Assembly: GCA_958510875.1 (NCBI GenBank)
Contig: OY294069.1
Span: 162,377,111-162,441,110 of the forward strand
Direction: 5' to 3'
Origin: Endomychus coccineus
Taxonomy: Eukaryota > Arthropoda > Insecta > Coleoptera > Endomychidae
Length of the DNA: 64,000 nt
The notes beneath the pieces were generated by a model. It worked only from the letters and a program-made list of their open reading frames with translations. It was not told the origin of the DNA and did no database searches. Position numbers and translations under genes: made by a program. How positions within the stretch are numbered: position 1 is the first letter of the stretch; each line of letters opens with the position of its first letter. Positions 34,576-46,472 of this stretch are shown here, piece by piece.

Positions 34576-35372
34576 TACAGGGTGTGGAAGTTCAAATTTT
34601 ATAATTTATAATGTTGTCAATTGTCCGCTACTTCTTGTTAGAAAGCATATCCTCAAGGGTATTATCGTAAACCATGCCCCTCAAGCAAGTGTAGAAAATG
34701 GGAGGGGGGGTTCAAGACACTAGAAAAAAACGTCCATTGGCTTACGTGAGATAAAATGGGGTGAAAAATGTGGTACACCCCCTGTCACCCCTTTATTTTT
34801 CCGAAATTTAGAACGTTTGATATATTTACTAAGAGGCACTTTTTTACTATTCGGGTCATTTTTTCAACATCCGGTTTTTCAGGAAATTACATCAAAATTC
34901 GATTTTTAAATGAAACGCTCATTTAATTTTCTGATCTAGAGAGCCATGAATACCTTTAAGTTATTCTAAAATAAAGCTACACAAGCGTAATTTCGATTGA
35001 AAAAAGTTGTTCGAAATACGTGCAAAAAAGTATACCAAAAACTTTTTTTATTCAAAACTCATATCTTAAAATATTACCATAATGGTACTCTGACTCATTT
35101 GAAAGTACGGTCAATGGCAAATACATTTTAATTAAATAGATTGCGCTAGTACAGCATAGTACGATCCTTTTGAATAACTTTTGGGGCCCATGGCTCTCTA
35201 GATCAAAGAAATAAATTAAATGTTCACACAATTAAAATGGCAACGATGGGTGTATCATTGAATACAAAAATTATGCAGATTATAAAAATATATTAACATA
35301 CATTCTATTCTAAAAACGAAAGAGAGTATCATTTCCGTAAAAAATCGAATTTGAAGAAATCTCCCTGTATGT
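34576..35372. repeat. Diverged foldback sequence
   Basis: The left part opens ACAGGGTGTGGAAG, similar to the termini of the long-TIR elements. GATCTAGAGAGCCATG near 34933 is mirrored by CATGGCTCTCTAGATC near 35190, and AAATTCGATTTTTA near 34893 by AAAAATCGAATTT near 35340. The arms are old and only patchily paired. Confidence 0.4.
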
Positions 35373-35693
35373 CAATAAATGCCTCATATGCTTCAATGTT
35401 TCAAATTTGAAATATTTGGTTGAAAAAAAGAGAAAAAGGGGTGAACCATGAGTCTCTGTCACAGATAGTCACATTAGTCATTTGAACCATACCAACTTCA
35501 TTTACCTATTTTAAAAATATACTATATTATTTCTAGGATATTTATTCGTTTATGATGTGGAAACATTCCTACTTTAGGCACTAATGACTAGTATAGTATA
35601 AGGAATAAATATTTTGGGATAATCATCATCATCAGAAGGAAATTAATGTCAAAATCAAAGCTCTAATTAAACTGTTCATACACACAATATCTC

Positions 35694-35780
35694 TTATTTA
35701 AGGAGTTCGTAAGCTCTCCAAGCTTCCATAACAGATTTATCTTTGACGATCTGCTGCAGTATGTCATCCACTGTGTCCAT
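35694..35780 (-). other. Short coherent coding stretch, unknown
   Basis: On the minus strand, ATG to TAA gives 28 residues: MDTVDDILQQIVKDK followed by SVMEAWRAYELLK. The composition is protein-like, and there is an in-frame stop immediately upstream of the ATG. A CAG acceptor lies at the GTGGAT position. It may be the last exon or pseudogene tail of something I cannot name. Confidence 0.25.
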
Positions 35781-36549
35781 TTATTGTCACATTTTTCTTG
35801 TTGATATAATGCATCTTCCCTGTTTTTAATTCGGTACAAAATTATTCGAGATAATCTCAAGCTTTGGCCCATCCTTTTATTAAAGTTTGCCTTGCCTTCT
35901 CACGAAAACTTTGAAAACTGCAATCTTCTGATCATAATTCATAGGTAGAAACCAAGTGTCACTCCGTACGGTTCATTCGATTTATGATTTATTCAATGTT
36001 TCGTCCACGAAGCCGTTAAATATTTAAGCTATAAATCATCTAACGCGTTAGAAATAGTATGTACATACCGCATTTAAACCGAAACTAAGTATATTTTAGA
36101 CCATTCTGAATGTCACGAACTAGAGATTACGAGGATTATAGGATTATTGTTGATCGCTTGTTCTATTCAAGAAGGCCAAATTTCACATTTCACAACTCAC
36201 GTTCTTGAACGGGGTGTGAGACAGAACATTGAAGGAATCACGCGCAGAATGAAGAAGTCTTTGAAAGGTAGTCCTATTTCCGAATGTATTGGTTGATGAA
36301 ATTATCTAGTGGCTTGGGAAACTACTATCAGAAATGGTGTTCTGTTGGAAGACATGTAAAAACAAATTAATGAATTAAAGAAACTGCGACTATGTTCACT
36401 TATCCGGAAAACATTTTTCATATGAAGAAGGCGTAAACAAAAAATACAGAAAGCATAAAAACGAAAGCCAGAGGCGTTATTGGCTAGACTAAGCTTCTCG
36501 AAGGGGACATAGTCATAACCAGCAGGGTTATAATGTTTCTAATGAGGAC

Positions 36550-36780
36550 TGAATACTCTGACCAATAGATCACCCTCCTTACTCAGAAACCAGAGCTGCG
36601 AAATACCTAGAAGGACACTAACCTGGGAACCACAATGCAAAAGAATGAAAGGACGCCTAACAGACATCTAGATTAGAAGCGTGAAGAGAGAAGTCGAAAT
36701 GTCATTCCAAAGAATGGACCATATAGTGTAAGACAGCCTCCAATGTAAGCAGTTGGGTTCTATTCTCCACAGGGAATAAT
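36550..36780 (+). pseudogene. LINE C-terminal fragment, low certainty
   Basis: Broken frames resemble the RRTLTW..Q.KRMKGRP..TW.RSVKREVEM segment at the end of RTE/craniofacial-type LINE proteins. There is no intact frame. Confidence 0.3.
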
Positions 36781-36799
36781 GGGATTCCACCATTCGGTC

Positions 36800-38110
36800 A
36801 TATGATATGATGAAAGGGAATATTGATGTACCTATTTTTAATCTGCTTTAACAGTATATCACAATAATTTTATTGTACAACATAAGTCTTATCTTGATGT
36901 TATCTACTCCTTTTAGTTGAAAACCAAATATCATTATTACTTTACAACTCAGTCCTTTATAGCTTTTAAAATTCAATGTAAAATTTGTTGGTCCCCCTAA
37001 CTTTTCCTCCTAGATGTAGATCGTAATACAATATATAACTTGTAAGTAATTTAATTTATACCTCTCATGTGATTTTTTCTATCCTTACACGTCTCCAATG
37101 GCTTTGTGATTGTTTCAACTTCCGAGTGATTTTATTATAACCCATGTGATCCATTTTATATACATATATATATACAGAAGTCTCCAAAGTTCTTGTGATA
37201 GTTTAATTGTAATCTTAATTTATTTTATTTACACCACGTACAAGCAACACGCAACACCTGTTGCTTCTGTGGGTTTCCCAATGTTTATCTACAGAATGTA
37301 TAGTCTTATTATGCTTGTATTTTTTTTGTGTGAATAAACGATGATTATATTAGATTAGATCAGTAATGTTGAAAAATGATGTGCAACTGAAACTTCTCCG
37401 CCAAATATTTGAATATCGGCTTGGTGGGTAAGAGAAGCTTTTTCCGACTGTTTTTTCTTCCATAGGTCGCATAAATGTCCTGAAGTTCCATCAACAATAA
37501 TATGAGAGCTCAGTTAACAAGTTCTACAAATGGGCCACTCTTGCTCTATCCTAACCATCGTTCGTAGTGCTTAGGAACCATTTTACCAATTTTAATTTCA
37601 CATCAAATTGAGTGAACTATGTAAACATTTGCACTTCCATAATGACTTACGCATTGAAAATGTTTCGCCAAATTATTTTGATGCGCAGTTGTTCCATTTA
37701 CCAAAGCGATATTAACGCCGATATAGAAGACACAAGTCGTTGTGTGTCGTAGTGCATTGCGAGTATAACGTGGATATCCTTACAAGGAAGCCAGGACAAG
37801 TAATGTCTCATTTATAAACCTTCTGTCACCGAGCTAATGAACAGAATAGCAATAGAAAAGGCACGTTGGTACAGCTATCACGCTACAAACCAACTCACAC
37901 GTGTGGTTCGTTTAATTTCTTGCTTGTAAAAGTTACCACCACTAGAGCGTTTATGGGGAATACTATAAAAAATAATAATGATGTTTTTTCGGTATATTGT
38001 ATATCAATTATATATTATTCATTCAATATCGTGAATTTTAATTCATTGTTCACAATCATAGAAATAATTCATCGAACGTTAATCGATCTTCAATATTATT
38101 TTTGATAATA
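36800..38110. other. AT-rich DNA, no gene seen
   Basis: 37040-37345 ends GTGTGAATAAACGATGATTA, which could be another LINE 3' end. Otherwise nothing was recognised. Confidence 0.3.
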
Positions 38111-38119
38111 AAATATTAT

Positions 38120-38745
38120 GTACTATATCAAAAATTCTCGGGAAATAGGTCACACTAACACATATGCTTATTATTTTCGTCTTTACGTACAGAAGACGTG
38201 TATCAATGTCTAAAACGGGATTTCTTAAAACTAATTTCATCAGCACAAAGAGTCCTTATAGCAGCAATTTCAATTAAAAATGCCCACGTCGCCGAAACGA
38301 ACACGAATAATCCTAACTGTAACACATTAATGTTTTAAGTATATGAATTTGTAACAAGAATTCACTGCTTAGCAATTTTCTTATAATATGTGAACTCATG
38401 TCAAACAAAGTCTGTATTCGACTGAAACCAAAGAATATAACGCTCAAGTATCCACTTTCGAACCAGATGTTAAGATTTATGAGGTAATAGAAAAAAGTTG
38501 TCAGACCTTATCAGAAATATTGCTATTTGAGCATTCTGCCTAAAATATACTTTTAACATTATAAAGACGCATGTAGGAATTTGCAAGGGTTTTAATCAAT
38601 TAAATTAGTATAAATCTGACTTAATGACTGAATATCTGTTCCATGACTTACAGAGTTAATAATTTATTTCCTTAGTTAAAATATTAACATTTTTGTAATG
38701 GAAGTGATGGTTATAATCAAAGCAGTGCTTAGCAAAGGATTATTA
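38120..38745 (-). mobile_element. Second Penelope-like copy, 3' part only
   Basis: It matches 33008-33690 along its whole length and in the same orientation. Shared blocks include GGGAAATAGGTCACA, GTCTTTACGTAC, GACGCATGTAGGAATTTGCA-like sequence and TGATGGTTATAATCAAAGCA. Only the very end of the nuclease frame is present and it is broken. Confidence 0.7.
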
Positions 38746-38749
38746 ATAT

Positions 38750-40925
38750 TATGTACCAAAAATAAAGAATCTCGTACTTCCAAATGATTGATCTGGCAGA
38801 CTTATGTCATTATTGTTTAAATTACTCAAGATGGATTCATTAGCAAATAATGAAAAACCGTCTACGTTTCAGTACTACAATATTTTTCAAAAATATCTAA
38901 GGGAAGAAATAAAATTAGCAAGAACCACGTTCACGGCAGATAATATTATTGGCGTTATTTCAATCCCTCTCTTGGTCTATAACTCTGCATTAAAATCATC
39001 GCAACATGTCTTGTAAGCTGAAGAAGTTGTAGTTTGTCTTTATTAATAAAAAAAAGCAAATTAATATCACTATGGCATGTAGTAATATAATATAATTTAG
39101 TTGGTTGGTAGTCTAACTAAATTAAATTATAAATTATTTGAGATTAATTAATAAAAAAACTAACTGTGAATTCTTCAGTTTCTTCCAATTTATTGGTTTT
39201 CGAACTTTCACTGTAATTTTTATTTTCTTCACTCAATTGGTGAACTGTTTTCTCTCCACTGCTCAATATCAAAAAATACTTAATTTATCTTCTTTTAGTT
39301 GTCAATCGAGTATGGTAATGAATATATTCAGTTCCTTTAAAATATGATGAAGAATAATGTTAACATTCGAAAAATAAAATTCTACCCGCAGAATGTCGTT
39401 TTATTTTCGAAACCCTAGAACCAGAATGAATGTAGTCGTTGTATTTCAAATAAAGTGATTAATTAATTCGAAGTTGGTATTTGCTGGAGTAAGACTGAAT
39501 TGCATAAAATCAATTATGGTAAAATACAATAGAATAAATAGAAATACTTAAACACAATAAATCTATTGAATTTTTATTTAGTCTATTCTCAATTTTGGAA
39601 CAAACATTTATTTCATTCACTACCTCAGTTTCGATATTATATTCATCCTTTCCTAAGAATCCTAAGTATGTCAAACACCTTCATAATCCTTTATGAATGC
39701 TAATATTCAATCAATCTTTCAATTAAACTCATAAATATAATGTTTAGCACTCGATGCCAGTGAAATTCAATTTTCCTAATATGCTTTACCCATAACACCC
39801 CTCATCAGCCTGTAGTTTGTAAACAATTTCTTAGCACATGAGACTATTTGTATAGTACCTATAAATTCATTCATGTTTCAATTTTATTTAATCGTATGTT
39901 TTGGAAATAAACTTATTAAATCGGAAATTACAATCAACTTAGTAACGAGCAAATAAATCAATTTCCCATATATTATTCCAGTTATTGAAAGAAAAAGTCC
40001 ATTCTATTCCTAAACCATTTCATCTTAATATAATTTTATCATCTTCAATTCATTCAAATCACATTTTTATGAAAAAGTATGAAAATAAAATATTAATTGC
40101 TTATGTCTTAAAGTTACCTTTTGAATTCAACAATAACCGTATGTATCATCACTAAGAAAGTTCACGTTACTATAACTACAGTGAAACACTCGGACATAAG
40201 TTCCTAGCAACTTGCCGCCACTAGCAGAAAAGAGAGACTGAGCTTGGAGGACCGTATGCGGTAACTTATCCGTTCGTGCCCAACTGTTAATAGGGATTTC
40301 CTAGGTAAAGTCATATTTAATGCATACTTTTTCTTTCGACTTTACCGAAACAACATATCTTCAAATATTGTATAGGTCACAAATATTGATGATTCAACTT
40401 GAAAGACAGTATATCATATTATTGTGATGTGTAATTGTTTAATTCTTCAGATGGTCAATTTATGTGGCCCACATTTCTTCCTCACTGAGTGAAAATAAAC
40501 AAGAAGTTACAAATATGTTTACATTGATGTTGGAGCCTATCGAACATCGAATCCATTTTTTGGCAAGCACGTAAATATAGATGTTTCCTTGGAACGATAA
40601 CTTTCTCTTATTCAGCTATTGTAGCATCAGCAACATAGAACTCTGCCAAATTATGGACCCCATGTGTTTCAAAGGCTAACATTTCCTACAGTTTTGAAAA
40701 TACAACATTGTTTTTAAAACAAATTAATTTTTAATACTATGATTTCTTATATTCAGTCAAAAATCTAAAATGCTGATGAGAATCTATATTAACAGCAAAT
40801 AACATAATTATAACTAAAGCACTATAATTGACCATATTTCAATAAAACCACTTCAAAGTTATTAGGAAATATATTAACAATTAATTACTGAACAACTGTA
40901 GAAATAAACTAAAAACATAAAGCAA
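38750..40925. other. AT-rich DNA, no gene supported
   Basis: A 70-codon frame at 38804-39016 has no recognisable motif. Nothing else was seen. Confidence 0.35.
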
Positions 40926-40929
40926 ATGC

Positions 40930-41345
40930 TCGAATAACGCCCCTGGACCCCTCTACCTCTTCTCTTGTTAAATAACGTAAAATTTTGACATACAATGTTT
41001 ATGTCACAGGGATTCTATCGAAACAAACGATTTTTTTAAATCCCCATGAAAAATAATTCAGTGGAGACAAATCGGAGCTTCTGGCAGGCCAGCGCACCAC
41101 TCCTTGGTTACCGATCCACTGATTGGAAAAAGTTCCATCGAGAAAAACTGAGTCACTGCAATTCCATTATGGGGTTTTGCGCCATCCTGTTGCCATCACA
41201 GTTGCCGGAGCAGATCTAACATATAATTTTGAACTGCGTCGTAAATAATGGGGCCCAAGATTCTGTTTCAATACAGTCCAACCCAAACATTGAATGATGC
41301 CCGTCCCTGCCTTCGCATTTGCCGATTTTGATGCATATATTCTAC
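40930..41345 (-). pseudogene. Third, decayed mariner-superfamily transposase
   Basis: Minus-strand frames give LGPHYLRR, then QDGAKPHNGIAVTQF, then QWIGNQGVVRWPARSSDLSP and NYFSWGFKKIVCFDR. The WIG..G.V.WPARS.DLSPL.YF.WG block matches the transposases at 30022-31068 and 51919-52740. The final catalytic D is replaced by N. No terminal repeats were found. Confidence 0.6.
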
Positions 41346-41463
41346 TGCACACTTTTGTGAAATATTATCGTAAAGTATTATATGTAATAAAATGCATATT
41401 GTTAGTATGTAACAAAACTAACAACTTGCAGCATTTATAACAGCTTCTAATCGTCCCTCATAT

Positions 41464-43736
41464 CAATCAATCAATCAATCAGAACGGGGGCGAACGAGTC
41501 CGGAGCACTTAGACCGCTTGATTGGGTCCATTGTGCGCCCCTTGATACGAGAATCAATCCAGCAGGCCCAAGGCCGTGCCAAAAGCTAAGATTTTGCCTG
41601 GACTGATATCTCTTATTGCTTCAGGCAGCATATATGTACTGCCGAGGTGTTGTAGCCTGAGAGAAGCCAGTGCTGGACATTCTGCTAGGATATGAGAGGC
41701 AGTTTCATCCGCCTCCCCACATCTACTACAAATTGAGTCTTCGACAATGCCCATTGTGTGTAGATGTTTATTCAGATGACAGTGTCCTGTGAGGAGTCCT
41801 GTCACCAGTTTTAGGCCTCTCCTGCTCATAGAGAGTAGGGTTTTAGAGAGTTTAGGCGAGAATTCCCTGATGTGGAGCTTCGCCTGCCTCATGCCTGTGG
41901 AACCACGCCAGATCGAGAGCTACTGTCTGTCCAGCAGCTCCTTGAGGGCGTGGAGCCCGGTGGTCGATGAAATTCCGATCGTGGAGTCGGGGCCAGGGGC
42001 GCTCAAGGAGCCCCGTTTGGCCAATTCATCGGCCACTTCGTTTCCCTTCACACCAGAATGAGCAGGTACCCACACTAGCTGAAGTTTGTTTCTTCTGGCT
42101 AATTCAACCAGAGTTTCCCTGCACTCCAAGACAAGCCTAGAAGTCATTCTGTGGGCGCGAAGTGCGCCCAGGGCCGCTCGGCTGTCAGTGCAGATGTAAA
42201 TCCGTCTACCTCGGTAGTTTAGTCTAAGGTTTTCCAGGGCACATGTCCGTATTGCACAGACCTCAGCCTGAAAAACGGTTGCGTGGCCACCTAGGGAAAC
42301 TGAAATCTCCCTTCTGGGTGTGCGCGAGGAGTAGACTCCGGCTCCGCTGAACCCGCCAGTCTTAGACCCGTTCGTGAACCACACGGGTCCCCCTGGCGGA
42401 AGCGGCCCAGAGTCCTTGTTCTCCCAGTCCGTCCTCTGAGTTATGAGAATGTCTGGTGTTTGAAACCTGACCGCCGGCGCTATCGCATCCTGCGTCTGTC
42501 GGAGGATCGGGCAGTTCTCGGCTGCCCAATCCCAGATTTTGCCATGACCGCGAGGCGTAGACGAACCGACCCACTGGACCAGACCAGCCAACCGATACGC
42601 CGTACCCGCAGCCACCGTTTTGATATGGAGTTGTAGAGGAACGATACTCACCAGAACCTCCAGAGACCTGGTGGGCGCGGTCCTCATAGCCCCCGTTATC
42701 CCCACGCAGACAAGTCGTTGAGCCTTGTCCAGCGCCAGACGGGACAAAGCCGTTTCTGTCGCCGGCCACCACACAACGGCTGCGTAGGTTATGATTGGGC
42801 GGATCATGGCCGTGTAGATCCAGTGCAGAACCTGTGGCCGTAGACCCCATGTGTTCGCGAATGCTCTCCTGCATGCCCATAAGGAAGCAACGGCCTTCCT
42901 TACCCGGGTTTCCAGGTGCATTTTCCCGCTCAGTTTAGCATCGAGGATAACTCCAAGGTACTTCACTGAGCCTTTCATGTGCAGGGACTTTCCAAACAGA
43001 CGAATGTCTGGTAGCGGTCCCAGTTTCCGTTTCCTCGTGAAAAGAACCGCTTCGGTCTTTTCAGGATTCACCCTGAGTCCCTCGTCCTGGCACCAGCGTG
43101 CAACGATGGCAAGTGCGGTATTTTGCAGCTCGCACAAGGTGGCCGGGTGTCTTCCGAAGGTCACAGCTGCCAAGTCGTCTGCGTAAGCTTGGGCGTAAAA
43201 CCCAGCCTCATTCAGCTCGACCAACAAACTGTCCACCACCAGGCACCACAGGAGCGGAGACAGTACTCCTCCCTGAGGGCACCCACGGGTGACGTATGTA
43301 CATGCGACGCTGCCATTATGGTGCGCCGTTATCAGTATCTGCGAGAGCATGGACTTGATCCACCTGACCAAGGTGTGATCGATTCCATGTCTCTCCGCAG
43401 CATGACACATGGACTCGAAGGAGGTATTGTCAAACGCCCCTTCTATATCCAGGAAAACGCCAACGGCGCACTGTCCGAGGTTAATAGCTTCTTCGATCTG
43501 GGTTACCAGGAGATGAAGGGCCGTCTCGGTTGATTTGCCAGCCTGATAGGCGTACTGTCGACGGTGAAGCGGAAAATCCGTTAGGGCGCCGTCTTTTATA
43601 TACCTATCAATCAACCTCTCCAGCGCTTTCAAGAGAAAGGATGTGAGGCTAATAGGGCGGAAAGATTTGGCTTGAGTGAAGTCAGTTCTTCCCGCCTTAG
43701 GAATGAAAACGACTTTGACCGATCTCCAAAGCCTTG
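41464..43736 (-). mobile_element. 5'-truncated LINE (RT plus RNase H), 2273 bp, 11-bp target duplication
   Basis: GTCCCTCATAT lies at 41453-41463 and 43737-43747. The 3' end carries a short (TTGA)n tail, seen on the + strand as TCAATCAATCAATCAATC. Target duplication, simple-repeat tail and 5' truncation together are marks of target-primed reverse transcription. This is much more GC-rich than the surrounding DNA, suggesting a younger insertion. A short second copy is at 56232-56436. Confidence 0.9.
41554..43736 (-). pseudogene. LINE ORF2: reverse transcriptase, RNase H and zinc knuckle, one internal stop
   Basis: The retro part begins PRLWRSVKVVFIPKAGR, just inside the target duplication; residues upstream in the open frame are flanking DNA. 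The RT has GVFLDIEGAFDN (motif A), TRGCPQGGVLSPLLW (motif B) and AQAYADDLAAV (motif C). RNase H has VWFTNGSKTGG, FQAEVCAIRTC, YICTDSRAALGAL and VPAHSGVKGNEVADELA. The first catalytic Asp of RNase H is Asn here (AAC). A single TAG at 41920-41922 interrupts the frame, which then continues to CSRCGEADETASHILAEC and the true end GTALGLLD at 41554. The rest is intact, so the copy is fairly recent. The endonuclease and ORF1 are lost. I/LOA-like clades combine these domains; the exact clade is unproven. Confidence 0.88.
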
Positions 43737-43774
43737 GTCCCTCATATGCATTCAGCTTTACTAAATCTACCAAA

Positions 43775-44570
43775 AATACTCAAATTTCTATTCAAAGTGA
43801 TTAAACAGAAATAATGGGGTTAAGGATGCTCCGGGCATTGTTCTAAATATCGTTCACATGAAATTCGCGAATTTCTATTAAATCTGAAGCAAATCTCGTT
43901 TTTCTAAGTAGAGAAACAACTATTTTTGCTCTTTCAAATTATTAAAAAAATTAAACTGTCACGATTTAACGAGCCATGGCGCCTTTTCATTTTCCGTTAT
44001 TATTAAAAAAATAAGCTTGATGCAAATCAAAATAAATGATGTAATCCTGTTTTTAATATCCTATTCATTCATTTAAGTAAGTGCTTCATGTATAATTACT
44101 TTTATCAACTTTTACTGTAGAATTCCATCAGTATCATAAATTTAGACATTTATTTTACAGAAGAAAGTTTTGAAAATCAAAACTTATGATGGGCTATAGC
44201 TTAGCTGGCCATCCATATCCAAACCTTTGATGGAAGAAGAAAAAGCTTTAGAAGTAGCCAAAAGCTTAAAAGTTTCAAATTTTAAAGCTTCAAATGGATG
44301 GTTAGAAAAAACATAGCTTTCAAAACAGTTTTTGGTGCATCAAATGAAAATTGATGTTAAAGGATTATTCTCCATAAGATGGAACTGGCCTGTTATACCT
44401 GGCAATGCCTAACAAAACGTTCGCATTAAAAATTGATCAGGGTGAAAATACTGCAAAACAAGAAAAACTAATGTAAATAAAACTTAATTGAATCGATTTT
44501 ATTACAAAAAAATAGATGAACATTTGGAAGTCCAAGTGAATAAATTATCTTCAAAATCGAAAAATAACTT
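43775..44570. other. AT-rich DNA, no gene seen
   Basis: No recognisable frame or repeat. Confidence 0.35.
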
Positions 44571-44574
44571 AACA

Positions 44575-45000
44575 TTTTTGGGAATTGGGATTGACTCAAG
44601 ACTGGACTGTTGATATCAAATTGATAAATTATCAAAAGAGCTCTACAAATTATTTCTATGCTCTTCTAATTTCAAAACTAAATCTAGTCACTCAGGTAGC
44701 TTTAATGGCTTACCATACCTATGTAGAATCTGAAACAGTTCGTGTTGTCTTCTGGGGTAACTCGTTTGATGCATCTACAAAACTCATCCTACATAAAAAT
44801 GTATACGGAGTATTTTAAGCTTGGGAAGTAAATAGAAAAAGCTGCAAATCTTATTTCATTTTACAAAAAATACTTACCTTGCCAAGTTTGTATATATGAG
44901 AGTGTATCAGGTTTGTTTGCCTCCATATGGTGGTTGACTTAGTATCCTCCGATACAATGACTATCAACGCTGGTGTTCCACAGGGTTATATCTAGCTACA
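44575..45000 (+). pseudogene. Jockey/CR1-like RT fragments
   Basis: 44575-44818 reads FLGIGIDSRLDWTVDI, then LISKLNLVTQVALMAYHTYV and VRVVFWGNSFDAS, the RT thumb region. 44920-44996 reads VVDLVSSDTMTINAGVPQGY, RT motif B, which belongs upstream of the thumb in an intact protein. The two pieces are therefore from separate insertions or a rearrangement. Confidence 0.6.
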
Positions 45001-45030
45001 TTTATGTCGTGTGTTGTGTAAAGTGCGAAA

Positions 45031-45195
45031 ATGTCGAAGTCTCTATCATTAACAACATATTTCTTCAAAGAGGAACATGAAAATGGAGGTTCATATCTTC
45101 TTACAGTTAGAGACAGAGTTGCTGCAGCTTCACAACTTAGTGTCTCAAGAGCCAATGGTCGCTTTGTCAAATTGCGTGGGGGAGTCTGGCCCATC
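45031..45195 (+). pseudogene. Fragment resembling a transposase helix-turn-helix N-terminus
   Basis: ATG at 45031 gives 54 residues including YFFKEEHENGGSYLL and RVAAASQLSVSRANGRF, similar to the FFKREAENGG..I....ERAA.A..VS..TV.R pattern of insect IS630/Tc1-like proteins. There is no downstream catalytic domain. Confidence 0.35.
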
Positions 45196-45199
45196 TGAC

Positions 45200-45500
45200 A
45201 CCTTCATACTATGAGCATCTCAGACGATCCTATATGTAGAAAATGAAGAGAGGCGAAAGAAACTGCCTCTCACATCCTGTTGGAATGCCCTGCATTGACA
45301 CTCCTCAGGCACCCCCACTTCGGAGAATCAATCCTGCTCATAGAAGAACTTATGGAAGCCAGAGTTGACAATATTCTAGGTTTCTCGCGGACCACAAACC
45401 TGCTAGAATAGAATAGATTTTCTGACCACGGAGCGCACAATGCTAAGTGCATTTGGGGGCTATGCTCCCTCCCCTCAAATGATGATGATGATGATGGTCC
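45200..45500 (+). pseudogene. LINE 3' end with (ATG)n tail
   Basis: Broken coding with SHPVGMPCIDT-like zinc-knuckle remnants in shifted frames is followed by a GACCACGGAGCGCACAATG...GGGCTATGCTCCC stretch like the 3' end at 41464, then ATGATGATGATGATGATGG. It belongs to a LINE related to, but distinct from, the one at 41464-43736. Confidence 0.45.
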
Positions 45501-45608
45501 CAAGAGTCATATAAAATCGCATGTAAACGAAGTCCAAGAAGAAATTGAAAACAAGCTTAAGTGGTTGTAGAAATATAGATGATTTTGAACAGAATGCAAT
45601 TCAGCATG

Positions 45609-46468
45609 TATAACAAATCTTATTTACTCATCCCTGAGTAAAGTATATTATTAAATGATCTGGTCATCTATGAGAGAAGTAGGGGATAACGTTTGAGATA
45701 GAATTAATTAAAATTACTACTGTCAAGTCAATATTATGAGTTTTCTGAATTTGTAACTGTTGATTCATTATATTTTAAAATACTTCAAAGTGTTTTCTTT
45801 GAAATCCAATTATTAAACATATAATATCCTTATATAGTGGCGCCCAACGTGGGGCCCCACTATAAAAGGATATTATGAAACTGGCTTCTCCTCGAGGCGA
45901 ATTCGAGTCCAGAGGGGGAAACTATAACAAATCTTATTTACTCATCCCTGAGTAAAGTATATTATTAAATGATTTGGCCATCTATCAGAGAAGTAGGGGA
46001 TGACGTTTGAGATAGAATTAATAAAATTACTACTGTAAAGTCAATATTTTGAGTTTTCTGAATTTGTAACTGTTGATTCATTATATTTTAAAATACTTCA
46101 AAGTGTTTTCTTTGAAATCCAATTATTATACATATAATATCCTTATATAGTGGCGCCCAACTTTAGGCCCCACTATAAAAGGATATTATGAAACTGGCCC
46201 CTCCTCGAGGCGAATTCGAGGCCAAGGGGGAAACTATAACAAATCTTATTTACTCATCCCTGAGTAAAGCATATTATTAAATGATTTGGCCGTCTATCAG
46301 AGAAGTAGGGGATGACGTTTGAGATAGAATTAATAAAATTACTACTGTAAAGTCAATATTATGAGTTTTCTCAATTGTAACTGTTGATTCAAATTATATT
46401 TTAAAATTCCAACCTTTCAAAGTGTTTTCTAAGTAATCCAATCATTAAACTTATAATATCCTTTTATA
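45609..46468 (+). mobile_element. Tandem TRIM-like retrotransposon: three LTRs, two minimal interiors, 4-bp target duplication
   Basis: Three LTR-like repeats lie at 45609-45836, 45923-46149 and 46235-46468. Each starts TATAACAAATCTTATTTACT and ends TTATATA or TTTTATA. The two spacers (45837-45922 and 46150-46234) each open with a tRNA-Lys-type primer binding site, TGGCGCCCAACGTGGGGC in the first and a mutated version in the second. Each ends in a purine run (AGAGGGGGAAAC or AAGGGGGAAAC) immediately before the next LTR. CATG flanks the whole array (45605-45608 and 46469-46472). There is no coding capacity. The layout matches terminal-repeat retrotransposons in miniature expanded by LTR-LTR recombination. 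Confidence 0.8.
45838..45855 (+). promoter_or_regulatory. Primer binding site (tRNA-Lys type)
   Basis: TGGCGCCCAACGTGGGGC starts one base after the first LTR. This sequence is the established primer site complementary to the 3' end of certain lysine tRNAs. The copy at 46151-46168 differs at three central positions. It also sits in the loop of a hairpin formed by ATATCCTTATATAGTGG and CCACTATAAAAGGATAT. Confidence 0.7.
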
Positions 46469-46472
46469 CATG

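Noticed and set aside
42362..42880. 172-codon minus-strand frame and several plus-strand frames at 42851-43533
   Set aside because: They are shadows of the LINE ORF2, which carries the RT and RNase H motifs in its own frame.
45609..46468. Simple satellite interpretation of the 312-bp repeat
   Set aside because: The primer site, purine tract and flanking 4-bp duplication sit exactly where an LTR element needs them.
45609..46468. CRISPR-like repeat-spacer array
   Set aside because: Repeat and spacer lengths, eukaryotic context and lack of cas genes exclude it.
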